A DNA stretch of 64,000 nt from Datisca glomerata (GCA_003255025.1 QANY01008898.1:58618-122617); one strand, 5' to 3'. Positions 1 to 10,889 are shown, counted from the first letter of the stretch. Translations and numbers: made by a program. Notes: generated by a model not told the origin, from the letters alone.

Positions 1-160
1 ACAATTTGAGGTGCATTGAAGGTAGGCTCAAGAGGACAATGCCCGTTGGGACGAACTTGTAGTTTTCACATACAAGCACGATGTTCAGTTAGTTTTTCGT
101 TTGAGAATGTTTGCCAGTCAATTTTTCATTAGCAATGATTGCGATGATAAGATTAGACAT
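1..160 (-). pseudogene. copia gag, N-terminal fragment
   Basis: The minus-strand reading begins MSNLIIAIIANEKLTGKH and continues, after one in-frame stop, with LNIVLVCENYKFVPTG. This is the usual start of plant Ty1-copia gag, where a KLTG(D/E)N motif is followed by a tryptophan-lysine segment and a VLVCE-type helix. The same order occurs in gag of element D (KLNGDNFV, then LMLICEKHKF). The start codon is at 158-160. The in-frame stop and the loss of the tryptophan show it is inactive. The rest of the gene lies outside the window. Confidence 0.6.
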
Positions 161-720
161 ACTACTAAAATAAATAAATAAAAATTAATTTAATTTGCAT
201 GGATAAACATCACAACAATTTAGCATAGTAAATATGATGTATGATACACATGAAAAATACATAAAAGCATGTTAAATAATTATTCCAACGATTATTCAAT
301 CCCATAAACCACATGCTATCGCAGGGTAGGTCATGTTATTTGTTAATTGAATTGAGACATTCTCAATCAATAAATGTTAACTAAAATATCTCTTATTACA
401 ACATTGATTAACTATGGCAAATTCTGGCCAAAGCATAACAAACTTAATTATATCTTTATGAGTGTAATCGACCATTTTAGATCTTAAAGATTAAATTCTA
501 AATTGTCATCGTAGGATAGGTCAATCTAGAGATACATCTCAAAATCCGACCTCTAGGAAGACAGACTTGGTACTGAATTAAATGAACACCTTTTGTATGG
601 AGCACAAAAGCTAAGACATGTCGATGTGACATATTAATTCTCACAATGTTGTATTAGCGTGGTGACTAGTGGTCAATATTATCATATAATTCGTTATCAC
701 TCATTAATTTACAAAAAATA
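1..720 (-). mobile_element. Ty1-copia fragment: 5' leader and gag start
   Basis: Read on the minus strand, this stretch matches the layout of the leader and gag start of element D (43592-45660). Shared landmarks are a block like TTACACTCATAAAG followed by an ATTAAG run, then GAGATATTTTA, then the gag ATG. The element runs off the left edge, so only its 5' part is visible. Its own LTR was not identified. It lies opposite to D and is clearly diverged from it, so it is a separate old insertion of a related family. The right boundary is approximate. Confidence 0.6.
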
Positions 721-1119
721 TATTTTATTTATAAAACATCTCATGCTTTTATAGAACCTTGATAATGTAAAATACTTTTAAATTATTAAGTTAAAAAACT
801 AAATTTATTGGCTATCAAAAAATTTAATTTCTCTTTTAGGATTCACATAACTTTCAAGGGCTTTTGGCATGAGTAGCCCAATTCTATAAAATCTTTTTTG
901 GCAATAATGACTGCTAAATAATATTAGCTGCAAAAATAACACATCTACTAATATGGCCACTCACTAAAATATGAAATTATAGAACTACCCATTTCAGTAC
1001 ATAACAGAAGATCCCAACTCCCTCACGCAACGTGACAGTGCCTCATTTCCTCCGTCCTAGTGCCTCATTTCCTCCGTCAATGATTCAGTGTTCCATCTCC
1101 ATTGGTGGTTCGACGTTAG
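721..1119. other. AT-rich flank with a short direct repeat
   Basis: No gene is visible. A 20-bp block (AGTGCCTCATTTCCTCCGTC) occurs twice, at 1037-1056 and 1059-1078, with a 22-bp period. A related stretch lies beyond the other end of element A near 13780-13825, so it probably belongs to the DNA that element A inserted into. Confidence 0.5.
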
Positions 1120-1124
1120 AGTGC
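1120..1124. repeat. left target-site duplication of element A (AGTGC)
   Basis: AGTGC directly precedes the TG end of the left LTR and recurs at 13664-13668 directly after the CA end of the right LTR. A 5-bp duplication is the normal footprint of LTR-retrotransposon integration. Confidence 0.85.
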
Positions 1125-1669
1125 TGTAAAGGAATCTTTTCTTCTAAAACAAAAAATATCAAGAGCAGAGAAAATAAATACGAGAGTAAGCAAGTTGCAA
1201 TGGCTTGTATTCGATGATCCTTCAATTTATAATTTGGCATGCATTTATAGGCTTGTAACAAAAACTAATTTCCAAAATAAAACAAGAATAAACGGAATAT
1301 TCTTTAAGATTGAGTTTATTTTTCAAGATTTGCTTCATCTTTTAGGAGGAATAGCTGAGCCTTGCTTATCAATATAACAACTTTTTAAATTCGAATTACT
1401 TGGCTTAGTGTGACAAATCTGATGATCGTTGTGATTGCCACCAAATTTGCAGTGGTGACGATTCTCTCGATCTACTTCTCTATCCTTCATGAATTCCTAT
1501 GCGACTTTTACATTTCAGCTACCCTAACTAGGCACTTGACTCTAGAATAGCTTTTTCAAATCCACCAACGTGGCGAATTCCACCATTCCCTTAATACTTC
1601 CGTGACATTTACATTGATCATTTTTCCTTTCTGCTGATGTGGCTGAGCACCGAGAATTACTCCTGTTCA
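1125..1669 (-). repeat. Element A 3' LTR
   Basis: The 545-bp LTR starts TGTAAAGG and ends CCTGTTCA on the plus strand. It aligns along its length to 10893-11409 and, for its last 200 bases, to 13462-13663. It is next to the target duplication on the left and a polypurine tract (complement) on the right. Confidence 0.9.
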
Positions 1670-1682
1670 TTTTCTCCCATTA
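1670..1682 (-). promoter_or_regulatory. Element A polypurine tract
   Basis: On the minus strand the bases before the LTR read ATGGGAGAAAA. A purine run in this place primes plus-strand DNA synthesis. Element B has a matching tract (ATGGGGGCAAA) at 25693-25703. Confidence 0.75.
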
Positions 1683-1879
1683 CACTTGATGAAGTCTTGC
1701 TTCATTCAGGTGGAATGATCCGATTTCTTGATCCTTGTCATTAGATTCATTGGGATCTTCAATAACAATGACCTGCAAAAGTTATCAACAATTATAGAGT
1801 TGCATTACTGGATGACGTGCATTTAAGGGTTGCATGTGCTTTCTTTTGTTTCACTCTACTGTTCTCAGAATGGTCTATT

Positions 1880-2245
1880 CTGATGTTCTAATTCTCATGC
1901 TCGCTAAGAGTATGACCTGGCCTTCGAATTCCTGTTCTTCTTAAAAGCTTGATCTGGCGCTTCAGTATTTGCTCCCGATAAGAATCTGATCTGGTGCTCT
2001 AATTTCCACTCTCGATAAGAGCTGGTCTGGTGTTCAGTTTTCGTTCTCACTAGGGGTCTGATCTGGTGCTCATTTCCGTTCTCGCTAGGGGTCTGATCTG
2101 GCACTTGGTTTTCATTCTCGTTGGGGGGTTTACTCCAACGCTTTGAATTCTGTTCTCACTAGGGGGTCTACTCCAGCACTTCAAATTCTGTTATGACTAG
2201 GGGGTCTATAATAGATGCTTTAAATTCTATTATGACATTTTGGCT
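1880..2245. repeat. 37-bp tandem repeat array in element A
   Basis: About nine degenerate units of 36-38 bp, each built around a CTGATCTGG core followed by TTCTCGCTAGGGG. They lie between the PPT and the start of the antisense ORF. The right-hand units change the core to TACTCCA. Element B has no counterpart here. Confidence 0.75.
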
Positions 2246-3108
2246 CTCATCAATCATTTCTTTCGTCGCTTCCCATTCTTGTGCTCAGATTTAATAACCA
2301 TTATTTACCTTTTTGTCAGAACATGCCATCCTTCTTTCCAACTGTCAACCCCTAAATAGGTATTAGCAGCGACAGTCCATTTTCCCCTGCAGATTTCCCC
2401 TCAATTGAGCGCATGTCAGTCATCATTTCATTTTTCTTAATTAATTTCTATAGCCCTTCATCAATACAAATTCTCACTCTCTCATTTCATTTTGCTTACT
2501 TTTCTCCCTTCTTCTTCGTAAGTCTTCTGTTACATCTTCTCTTCTTCTCTTTCCTACTAACAATTCCAGTAGCCATGAGTCGGGGTGGGGTTGAATTCAA
2601 GCCTAATGTACCCTTAGTTAGGAATCCAGCTGAGCTTAATGAATTTCTTTCCATCTTTCATGAAGCTTTCCCTTTTGAGGTCATAGTTGGATTAGGTGAG
2701 AGTAGAGCACCGTGTTACCCTTGTAAGCCCCCATACGAAATAACCCTAAGTCCAATGTACTTTGCCTTGGGTCTCAAACTTCCTTCCTCCCCATTTTCCA
2801 AGAGTTCTTCCACTGGTGTGGCCTTACCCCTTCACAATTCACTCCCAGTACTTATAGGATTCTCTTTGGTTTTGAGGCATTGAATAGGAGGTTTGGTTTC
2901 AATTTAGGGGTTGATGAATTGAGATGTTGTTACGTAATCAAACCTAGGGATGAGATTTACTACCTTTTTAATCGAACTTCAGAAAAGAGGGTACCGATGG
3001 TGACCAATATTCCCCTGGGTGATAAAAACTGGGAGATGGATGTTCTGGTCATTGGCAGAAATTGGGGTGATGGCCGCTGGAGAATTCTTAGGAATTGGGG
3101 GACTTTCA

Positions 3109-3230
3109 GTAAGTAGTCGGAACCCTATTTCTAAACTCTATTTTCCTTTAAATCTGCTCTTATTTGTTTTCTGTCTTTTTTTTTATTATTATTGCTTATT
3201 TTCTTATGTTGGCTCTCTATTTTCCTATAG
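3109..3230 (+). other. Candidate intron 1 of aORF-A
   Basis: The donor is GTAAGT and the acceptor is TTTTCCTATAG, with a T-rich 3' half; length is 122 bp. It splits a codon after its first base (phase 1). Element B has a GTAAGT donor at the same place and in the same phase (26753-26840). Confidence 0.7.
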
Positions 3231-3988
3231 ATAAGCTTAATAATAAGAAGCCCTAAATAACTCAAGAGACTGCAGAGAAGCTGATTCTTGCCTTTCGTCA
3301 CCGACACAGAAAGTGGTTTGATCTTTTATACCCGCGCGGGGATGTCACACTTGCTTGCTCTTAACCCTCAAGTTCAGTCGTGCCTCTCGTTGCTGTACCA
3401 CTGTCTGTTCTACCACGAGACATGTCCATCGTTCCTCGTTGAGCTCCATACAACATATCTACTCCATCATCTCCTTCCTACCCAGCGAGAGATTCGTGCC
3501 ACTCTTCCCCCAACATTCTGCTTCTGACTCTTCATAGGAGAATATCCTACTTCAGAGAGTGAAGGAGAAAATGATCATGTCTAAACGTCTTCGCACCATG
3601 GTGGGTGAAGTTTGGAGGTAAAATCGCCCCAGATTAGATGAGACCAGTTCTTCCAAGGATCCTCCCGTTCTAAACGTTCTCCCATTCAGGGTGAGGGTTT
3701 ACCCCCCCCCCCCCCCGTGCTGTTACTCCTCCCCATCTCACTGCTCCTATGCCACCTCTGCTAGCTACTAGACACGATCCTACTTTTGGATCTCAAGGTG
3801 TTGTTGGTGGTCCTTCCCCTTGGCGGTTCAGGAAATTTACCGACATACCCTCGATAGTCTGTTTCCTAGGTGATGCTTAGTCATCTCATGTAGTTGCTTG
3901 TGAAATTAATTCTGAAGCTGATCTGGTCAGGACCCGCAGCCCATGGATTGATGACCTCGTTTCTTCTCTCAGGCACGACTTAGTTAGG

Positions 3989-4062
3989 GTACAACTCTTT
4001 GTCCTTTTACTTTTCCTTAACTATTTTCTTACTTTTTCTTATCATCTTTATTTTTTCCTCAG
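3989..4062 (+). other. Candidate intron 2 of aORF-A
   Basis: The donor is AGG|GTACAA and the acceptor is TTTTTTCCTCAG|GCTC after a long pyrimidine tract; length is 74 bp. It falls between codons (phase 0). Element B has the equivalent at 27633-27719, also phase 0, and the exon after it starts with a similar Ala-(Leu/Ile)-Ile segment ending in His-Asn. Confidence 0.68.
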
Positions 4063-4634
4063 GCTCTTATTCATCATAATGCTCTCCATTACCATCATGC
4101 TGCCGAGACTTGGCGTTGCAGAAGCTTCAAAAGGATATGACCCATTCTGCTGGCATTATTGAAGGTCTTCGCAATGAATTTGCTCAACTGAAAGAGTCAA
4201 AGTTCGTGCTGGATGAGACAATGAAGAAACAAGCGTTAAAACTTGATGGGGCTAAGGCAGAGATTTCTAGTCTGATGGGATCTCCAGGAGCTGCAAAGGA
4301 GGCACTAAAGACTGTTGATGAGTCTTTGGCAGCTGCTGAGGCAAGCAATGCTCAAGCCCTAGAGCAAAAAGAGAAAGAGGTTAGAGAAGAGTATCAGGCC
4401 GTATTCGATAAAGCCGAGTAGATGATTTATAGTGTGGGTTACAAAGATGGCTCAATGAAGGCTCCTCCCTAGAAACCTTTTTGCGAGGTTCATGTCGATG
4501 AACAGAGTGAAGCCACCCCTTTTGTAGATCGAGCTGAGATCAACCCTTCTGAAGCTGCTGACGTTGCTCCCCTTGCCTTAGCCCTCAATGAGGTCTCTTC
4601 TGAAGTGCATAATGTGGACACTCCTTATCTTTAG

Positions 4635-5050
4635 TTTAGTTTTTTTTAAGCAAGTCACTATTGTATTTCAACTTTATCAATGCATAAGCCTTTTGAAACT
4701 CCCTGCCTTTTATTAATCTGAGAAACTTTACCTTATTGGTGTCCATATGTGTTATTTGAAGTCAAGTAAAACCCTCTGAAATGCTTAGGCTTTTGGTGTC
4801 CGGGTCTGAGCTTTCTGGACCGGTTTAGCTTCTGATCCTACCTCATCATGAACTTCTGAGCTTTCTGAGATTTATTCTATTTTTTGATCAAGGTCTAGCT
4901 TTACCTTTTGGTCATGGCTTTCCAGGCTCAACTTCTAAAACTTCTTTCCTTTTCTTCCTTTTCTTTCTTTCTCTCTCTCTCTTTTTTAGGCGATCCTCTT
5001 TCTTGTGTTCTTGCCTTTTTACCATCGCGACTTGTGTCTCAATTCCTTTT
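4635..5050. other. Spacer between aORF-A and the 55-bp array
   Basis: No coding signal is seen. It holds a T-rich stretch just after the aORF stop that could serve as its 3' end, and a CT-rich tract at 4945-4985. Element B has an analogous pyrimidine-rich spacer. Confidence 0.5.
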
Positions 5051-5325
5051 GAGAGTAGGGCTTATGGGTTTCCCTACTCAAGGACTTACACCCTTAGTTC
5101 CTTCTGAGAGTAGGACTTATGAACTGCCCCCCCCAAGGACTTGCGCCCTTAGTTCCTTCTGAGAGTATGACTTATGAGTTGCCCCTCCCAAGGACTTACA
5201 CCCTCAGTTCCTTTTGAGAGTAGGACTTACGAGTTGCCCTTCTCAAGGACTTATGCCCTTAGTTCCTTCTGAGAGTAGGACTTATGAGTTACCTCTCCCA
5301 AGGACTTACGCCCTTAGTCCCTTGT
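5051..5325. repeat. 55-bp tandem repeat array in element A
   Basis: Five consecutive units of exactly 55 bp start at 5051, 5106, 5161, 5216 and 5271. Each begins GAGAGTAGGACTTATGA and ends CCCTTAGTTCCTTCT. The same family recurs in inverted orientation, also at 55-bp spacing, at 12863-13192. Tandem repeats near the 3' end are common in Tat elements and can seed satellites. Confidence 0.9.
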
Positions 5326-5386
5326 TGTGTTTTCCTTGAAGAAGAGTTAGAGAGTTGACACCAGAGATTTTTTACGTGGAAATCCC

Positions 5387-6749
5387 TTACGGGAAAAAAC
5401 CACAGGGAGAAATACTCACTATAAAATCATAATTACACAAAATACTTTTTAAATGAAACGCATTCCATGATTTTGCCAGGCCTGCTCCTTCCTCTGTCGT
5501 CAAGTAGTAGTACCCAATTCCTCCAATGCCACTGACAATGTATGGTCCTTCCCAAGTTGGCCGGAACTTCCCCTCTGATTGAAAGACTATTCTTACAACT
5601 ATATCCCCTTTTTGGAATTCTCGTTTCTTCATTCTTTCTAAAAATATGATCTCCTTTTCTGATTATAACACGCTACTCTACTAGGGAAGCTTCTTTTCGT
5701 TCCTCCAATTGATCTAGACTTCTCTTCAGGAGTTCATTATTGTGTTTCTCATTCAACTCTGATCTCCCTGTTGGGCTTCCAATTTCGATAGGAATTACCG
5801 CTTCTTCCTTGAATGCTAAGGCGAACAGTGTTTCTCCGGTGGCTTCTCTAGGAGTAGTTCTATATGCTCAAAGTAAAGCTGGTAGCTCCTCTACCCATTT
5901 CCCTTTCACTGACTCTAGTCGCTTCTTCATGTTGTTAAGTATAATACGATTTGACCTCTCGGCTTGCCCGTTTCTTTGTGCGTAGTATGGAGTAGAGAAG
6001 CGATCTATGATATTCAGTCCTTGGCAAAAGCGTTTAACACTTTTTCCTGTGAAATGTAGTCTATTATGTGAGACCAATATCTTGGGTATTATGTATCTGC
6101 ATATTATGGTTTTCCATAAAACACCCTTAACTTCCTCTTGCCTGACTCTCACGAAAGCTTCTGCTTCTATCCACTTCGTGAAATAGTCTGTGGCTACTAG
6201 CAAGAAGTGCTTCTGAGATGGCACCATAGGGACTGGATTGATAATGTCGAGCGCCCATTTCATGAAGGGCCACGGGCTTGCCACTATGTTTAGTTCTCCT
6301 GGAGCCATTCTGATGACTGTGGTGAATCACTGGCATCTGTCATATTTCTTCACATATTGCTTGGTGACTCGATGCGTTCCAGGCCAATAGTATCCCTCAT
6401 TTATGATTTTGCAAGCCAATTACCTTCCTCCAGTATAGTTTCCACATACTCTTTCATGAATTTCAGTTGGAACATACTATGCTTCTTTCTCTTTTAAGTA
6501 TTTCAAGTATGGTCCTGAAAAAGATTTTCTATACAAAAATCCATTTATTAACATGTACCTTGCACTTTGTTGCTGGACTTTTTTCGCTAGGAGTATTTCT
6601 TCAGGGAGTACTCATTTTTTGAGATAGAGGATTAAATCGTGTTGCCAGCTGGGCTCCTCTCCGGTTTCTACTTCAGCAATGATGTTCGACGAGGGTCGAA
6701 CACTCAGTTTTCCAAGAATTCTACAGGGACATTTCATTTATACGGGAAT
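5387..6749 (-). pseudogene. Element A integrase
   Basis: Read leftward, the zinc-binding region is recognisable but damaged: the first His is kept in IHERVCGNYTGGR, the second His position is Tyr, and the Cys pair reads KKYDRCQ, so one Cys is lost. The core follows with WALDIINPVPM (first catalytic Asp) and DYFTKWIEAEAF. The second catalytic site reads VSHNRLHF where SDNG is expected, so the Asp is lost. The catalytic Glu is kept in NGQAERSNRIIL. The C-terminal part has the usual GDIVVR, WEGPYIV and a final WNAFHLK. Frames change between core and C-terminus. It is inactive by sequence. Confidence 0.85.
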
Positions 6750-7190
6750 CATAAAGATGAGCCCAAATTTTCTAGCGCATCTGTGTGTCCGTTCTCAGTT
6801 CTCGAAATTTACTGAATCTCATAGCATTTGAACAAGTTCAGCGATTCTCTTGCGTGATGTAAATAACTTATCATTCTCTCATCTTTAGCTATGTATTATT
6901 CCGTTACATGTTTGACAATCAACATAGAATCACAAAATATTTTCACGTTGGTTACCTCATATTTTCGTAGCACTGATATTCCAGCTATTAGCGCTTCATA
7001 CTTAGCCTCACTGTTCGATGCATTGAATCCAAATGAGATAGAATGTTCTAACGTTTCTCCAAATGGTGTTTGCACCACTACCCCAGCTCCAGCTCCCTTA
7101 TTGTTAGAAGCGCCATCAACATATAGTTTCCAAAACTCGTCCTCTATTTCTTTAGACTGCTCTGGACTAATCACTTCTCAAGTGAAATTT
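6750..7190 (-). pseudogene. Element A archaeal-type second RNase H
   Basis: The minus-strand reading gives LYVDGASNNKGAGAGVV, then SEAKYEALIAGI, then IFCDSMLIVKHV, and later HTDALENLGSS. These carry the Asp, Glu, Asp and final Asp of an RNase HI-type fold. A second RNase H of this type between the retroviral-type RNase H and integrase is the diagnostic feature of the Tat lineage. It is the best-preserved domain of the element, with its acidic residues intact, but the frame breaks before integrase. Confidence 0.85.
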
Positions 7191-7252
7191 GTGACGAAAT
7201 CTGCTAACACTTTCCCCTTGATTGAAGTTTTGGGTTCATAGCTAATCTCATA

Positions 7253-8480
7253 CTAGTTTAATTTGATTGCCCATTTTTCCATTCTTCCACTCACCTCTAG
7301 GGAATGCAGTAGACTTTTAATAGGTGTGTCTGTCAATACTCTAATGTTATGTCCCTGGAAATAAGGTCTGAGCTTTCTTGCAGCTGTTACGATGGCCAGT
7401 ACCAAATTTTTCATCTTTTTATATCTCGTCTCTGCTGCCAACAAGCTTTTACTGACGAAGTAGATGGGCCACTGCTTCTTTTCTTCTTCTCTCATGATCA
7501 CAACACTCATAACTATTTCTGAAACTGCAACATATAAGAGGAGTTGCTCTCCAGGCATTGGTTTTGAGAGTAGTGGCGGCGTTGTTAATACTCCTTGCTT
7601 CTTTTAAATGCCTCTTCAGATTCCTCATCTCATTTGTCTGTGGAGTTCTTTCTCAGCTTATCAAAGAGCAGCTTGCATTTATCTGTTGATCTGGAAATAA
7701 ACCTGTTTAGCGCCGTGAGTCTCCCAGCCTGTCCTTGAATATCTTTTTTATTCCTCGAGGATTTCATCACCATTATAGCCTTTACCTGGTCTGGGTTAAC
7801 TTCTATCCCCCACCGAGTTATCAAATGGCCAAGGAATTTCCCTATAGCTACGTTGAAAGTACACTTCTCCCGGTTTAGGTTCATTTAGTTCTTTCTTAGA
7901 AAACCTCCTCTAGGTCTTGGATATGGTTCATTCATTCTTTGCTTTTTACCAACATGTCGTCCATGTACACCTCCATATTTCTCCCGATCTGACTTTGGAA
8001 TAATTTGTTCACCAATCTATGGTATGTGGCTCTTGCATTTTTCAGCCCAAATGGCATTACTTTATAACAATAGATGTCATATTCAGTAATAAAATAAGTT
8101 TTTCCTTGGTCAGGTTGGATTTTTTCACCTGTTATATCTGTAGTAAGCGTGCATAAAGTTGAGGAGTTCATGTCTAGATGTGGCTTCCACCATTTGGTCA
8201 ATTTTGGGAAGCAGATAGTCATCCTTTGGACATGCTTTGTTTAAGTCGGTGAAATCCACACAGATTCTCAATTTTCCATTCTTTTTTTGCACTATCACTG
8301 CATTGGCCAGCCATTCTGGGTAGTTAACTTCTCTGATGAACCCTGCGTCCAGTAGCTTACCTACTTCTTCTTTTATTGCTTTATTCCATTCTGGTGTGAA
8401 ACTCCTTTTCTTCTACTTTACTGGTTTTACAGTCGAATCAGTGTTCAACTTGTGGCATATAATCTCTTCTGGAATCCCAT
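7253..8480 (-). pseudogene. Element A reverse transcriptase and first RNase H
   Basis: Motifs in order on the minus strand are: PEWLANAVIVQKKNGKLR, VDFTDLNKACPKD (8228-8263), MPFGLKNARATYHRLVN, and the catalytic VYMDDMLVKS, whose YMDD codons lie at 7956-7967. Then come GHLITRWGIEVNPDQ of the thumb and the RNase H region with YFVSKSLLAAETRYKKMK and LTDTPIKSLL. Frames change at least twice (breaks near 8400, 7900 and 7600). The palm Asp pair is intact, but the polyprotein cannot be read through. Confidence 0.9.
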
Positions 8481-8599
8481 TCATATCTTGCGCAGTAGTA
8501 GCAAAAACATCTTTATTCCTTCGTAGGAAATTGATCAAAATGTCATTTTCTGCTTGCTTGAGGTAGGTTCCAATGTTTTTCATCTTCTGTGTTCCTTCT

Positions 8600-9230
8600 T
8601 CTAAGTACACTAGCTCTGTCTGTTCCCGTGCCTCGTATCTCAGGCCATCTGATCCCTTGCCCTTTGATTGCTATTTAGTTACTTCCTTTGGCTGTCTGAG
8701 CTCTGCTTCTTCTGCACACTTTTTCTTGGCTAACTCTAATGCTGTTACAGAACAAATTCGTGCTGAACCCTGGTCTCCCTTGATAGTTTTGATTCCCTCC
8801 AGTGAGGGGCACTTCAACACTTGCTAGAAGGTTGACGGTACAGCTTTCATCTTATGCAGCCACATTCTTCCTAGAATGGCGTTGTACAGGGATGAAGTAT
8901 CTAGAATCAGAACTCAGTCATACGATTAAAAGACTCAGCACTTACAGGGAGAGTAAGGATCCCCTCTAAGTAGCTGATAGCTCCATTAAAACCTAAAAAT
9001 GGTTACAAGGTTCCCTACAGCTTCTGATCTTCCATGGACATCTTTTCTAGCATGGTTCGGTACAGAATGTTAACTGTGCTTCCATCATCCACCAAAATTC
9101 TTCACAAGAGGCAGTTACCGACCTATATCGAAATGATAAGTGCGTTGCTATGATGTCCTTCATGTTTGAGATCTAGATCATCAAATATTAACGGGAGGTT
9201 CCCATCATCAGATGAGTGGTTCTCCATGCG
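8600..9230 (-). pseudogene. Element A protease region and linker to RT
   Basis: The minus strand encodes HEGHHSNALIISI, a stop, then ILVDDGSTVNILYRTML (the active-site Asp at about 9066-9100 in a D-D-G-S context), and downstream NAILGRMWLHKMKAVPST and EGIKTIKGDQGSARI. This is the standard order of protease and the protease-RT linker in Tat elements, and B has the same blocks at 31662-32224. In-frame stops interrupt it. Confidence 0.78.
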
Positions 9231-9389
9231 CTTCTCCAACATTGGCTTCTTACGGTACTGTTTCCTCTCCTTTCTTGTTGTTCCTTCATGTTCTGTCAAT
9301 GCAATGATAGTGCTGACAATGCAAAGAGGCTGTTTCTCATTGTCACACTTTTCATCGCCACGATCTTCTTTCTCTGTCTCCCGCTTCTG

Positions 9390-10829
9390 CTATTCGCTAA
9401 TCACAAATCGGCGCATATATCCATCTTTTATAAGTTCTTCAATATAATCGTTGAGTTGGAAGCAATCTCTGGTGTAATGTCCACTGCTTCTATTGAAAGA
9501 AAAAAACTCATCCTTGTCTTTGTAGCTGGATTCTTTTGTAAACGATGCTGGTCTTTTCAACCATGATTTGTTTTTAATATGTTCTAAGATATGATTTACT
9601 GGGAGGGTCAATGGTGTGTAGACCTTGTCCCTCAAATGTACCTTACTCGAGTCTTGCCTCTGGTATTCTGTCCTTCCCCGTTTTCCTCCCATTTCCTCGG
9701 TTTTATCTATTTTGTCAGTTCTCTTCCTTTCTGATCTAGAGTTCCTCTCTCACTTATATGATTCTTCCTTTCTTTATCGGTTTGCTTTCAACAGAATCTT
9801 CTTTTCTTCTTCTAGTATGATATAAGTCTGGGCCCGTTCAAAAGTCTCTGCCATAGATACAGGTTTTTTCTTGGATAAGTCTTCAAACAAGGGTGAGTTT
9901 GGTGTCAATCCTCTCTTAAAAGCCAATCTAGCCACCCGATCATCATAGTTTTTGACCTTCGTCATTTTGTCTTTGAATCTGTGGGTGCACTCCCGTAAGG
10001 ATTCTCCTTCCTAGATTATGATCGTGAGGAGATACTCCATGTCTTCCATTACTGCTAGATATGTTGAGTACTATTCCAGAGAGACAAAATAAATAATAGC
10101 AAAGTTAGTAATCGAGTGAACAGGAAGTGAATGATACAATTTTAGGGTCGTTCCATCAAGATTGGTTGGGAACATTATGCACATTAGCTCATCCTCATGT
10201 TGATACAGAGCCATTATCTGCCTGAAACATTGAAGATGATCAACTGGACCTGTCTTTTTCTTGTAACACTTGAACTTTGGGGTCATAAACTTTTTGGGTA
10301 CCAGAGCCGCTAGAATCTTTGCACTCAACGGGATATGGGTAAGAGATTCGAGGTATCTTTTTCTAGTACTCCTCAGGTTCCATATCTCCAGCATTTTTTG
10401 TTCCAATAATTCTTCCACGACTTCCTTGGTGATTACTCTTGATTGGCGCATCTCCTCTGCATTCTCCTTTTCTCGGCTCTGAGACTGGATTTCTCCTTCT
10501 TCTCATTGCATGTTCTTGTTATTTTCATGATTTTCTTGTCTCGCTTCTTGCATGTTATTCTTAGGATGGACGTCCTAATCCTCGTCATTGACTCATTGGC
10601 TGAGCACAGCACGTGTCCGGGCCAACTCTTACTGAAGATCATGGATCTGCTCTTGCATAGCTCTCCATGCATCGCGTTGTGTTTCTGCATTCCGTTCTTC
10701 CATCACTCGCATTCCAGTCATAATTTTCTGGAGTACCTCTACTGACGGGACTAGTTGATCTTTTTGGTCGTTAGTATTTCTAGCTTTGTTGTCTCCATTG
10801 TAGGTTGAGTTGGATCTAGTTCTAGGCAT
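9390..10829 (-). pseudogene. Element A gag
   Basis: The start is MPRTRSN at 10829, chosen because element B has the matching MPQTRSN start. An N-terminal helix rich in Glu/Met is followed by the retrotransposon gag core (10071-10451) with GPVDHLQCFRQIMALYQHED and LDGTTLKLYHSLP. Next is DDRVARLAFKRGL (9774-9965). The C-terminal part (9390-9692) has a worn zinc-knuckle-like FNRSSGHYTRDCFQLND in which the first Cys is replaced. All these pieces share one reading frame, so damage is by stops rather than net frameshift. Confidence 0.85.
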
Positions 10830-10871
10830 GTTTAGTGTTTTTAGGTGGGTCTCTCGAGCATTTTCTCTCGG

Positions 10872-10889
10872 CTCTCAATGAAAGCACCA
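10872..10889 (-). promoter_or_regulatory. Element A primer binding site
   Basis: On the minus strand the bases just inside the 5' LTR read TGGTGCTTTCATTGAGAG, three bases after the LTR end. The leading TGG pairs with the CCA end of a tRNA. Element B has the same site with substitutions. I cannot assign the tRNA with confidence. Confidence 0.75.

Larger units (their letters stand above)
2575..4634 (+). pseudogene. Element A antisense ORF (aORF), three candidate exons, decayed
   Basis: This gene reads opposite to gag-pol. Exon 1 (2575-3108) starts MSRGGVEFKPNVPLVRN and contains the motifs VGLGES, PYEITLSPMYFALGL and a GF-(x)n-RRFGFNLGVDEL segment. These resemble the plant 'putative gypsy type transposon' domain (Transposase_28 in Pfam); that match is from memory. 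Exon 2 (3231-3988) carries EKLILAF and a Pro/Ser-rich stretch including a C16 run. Exon 3 (4063-4634) encodes a charged, Ala/Glu/Lys-rich coiled-coil region followed by an acidic tail. Exon 1 has a frameshift near 2800, exons 2 and 3 have stops and shifts, so it is inactive. The upstream in-frame ATG at 2413 would add a hydrophobic tract that element B lacks, so 2575 is the better start. Function is unknown; in Tat elements such ORFs lie between pol and the 3' LTR. Confidence 0.7.

Noticed and set aside
2413..2574. N-terminal hydrophobic extension of aORF-A, like a membrane segment
   Set aside because: It is a CT-rich leader read as Phe/Leu/Ser. aORF-B has no matching in-frame extension upstream of its MVRGD start, so the start at 2575 is preferred.
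9166..9566. Plus-strand open frames across gag and protease of element A
   Set aside because: They are shadows of the minus-strand gag-pol with no recognisable motif. The same holds for plus-strand frames inside element B pol.
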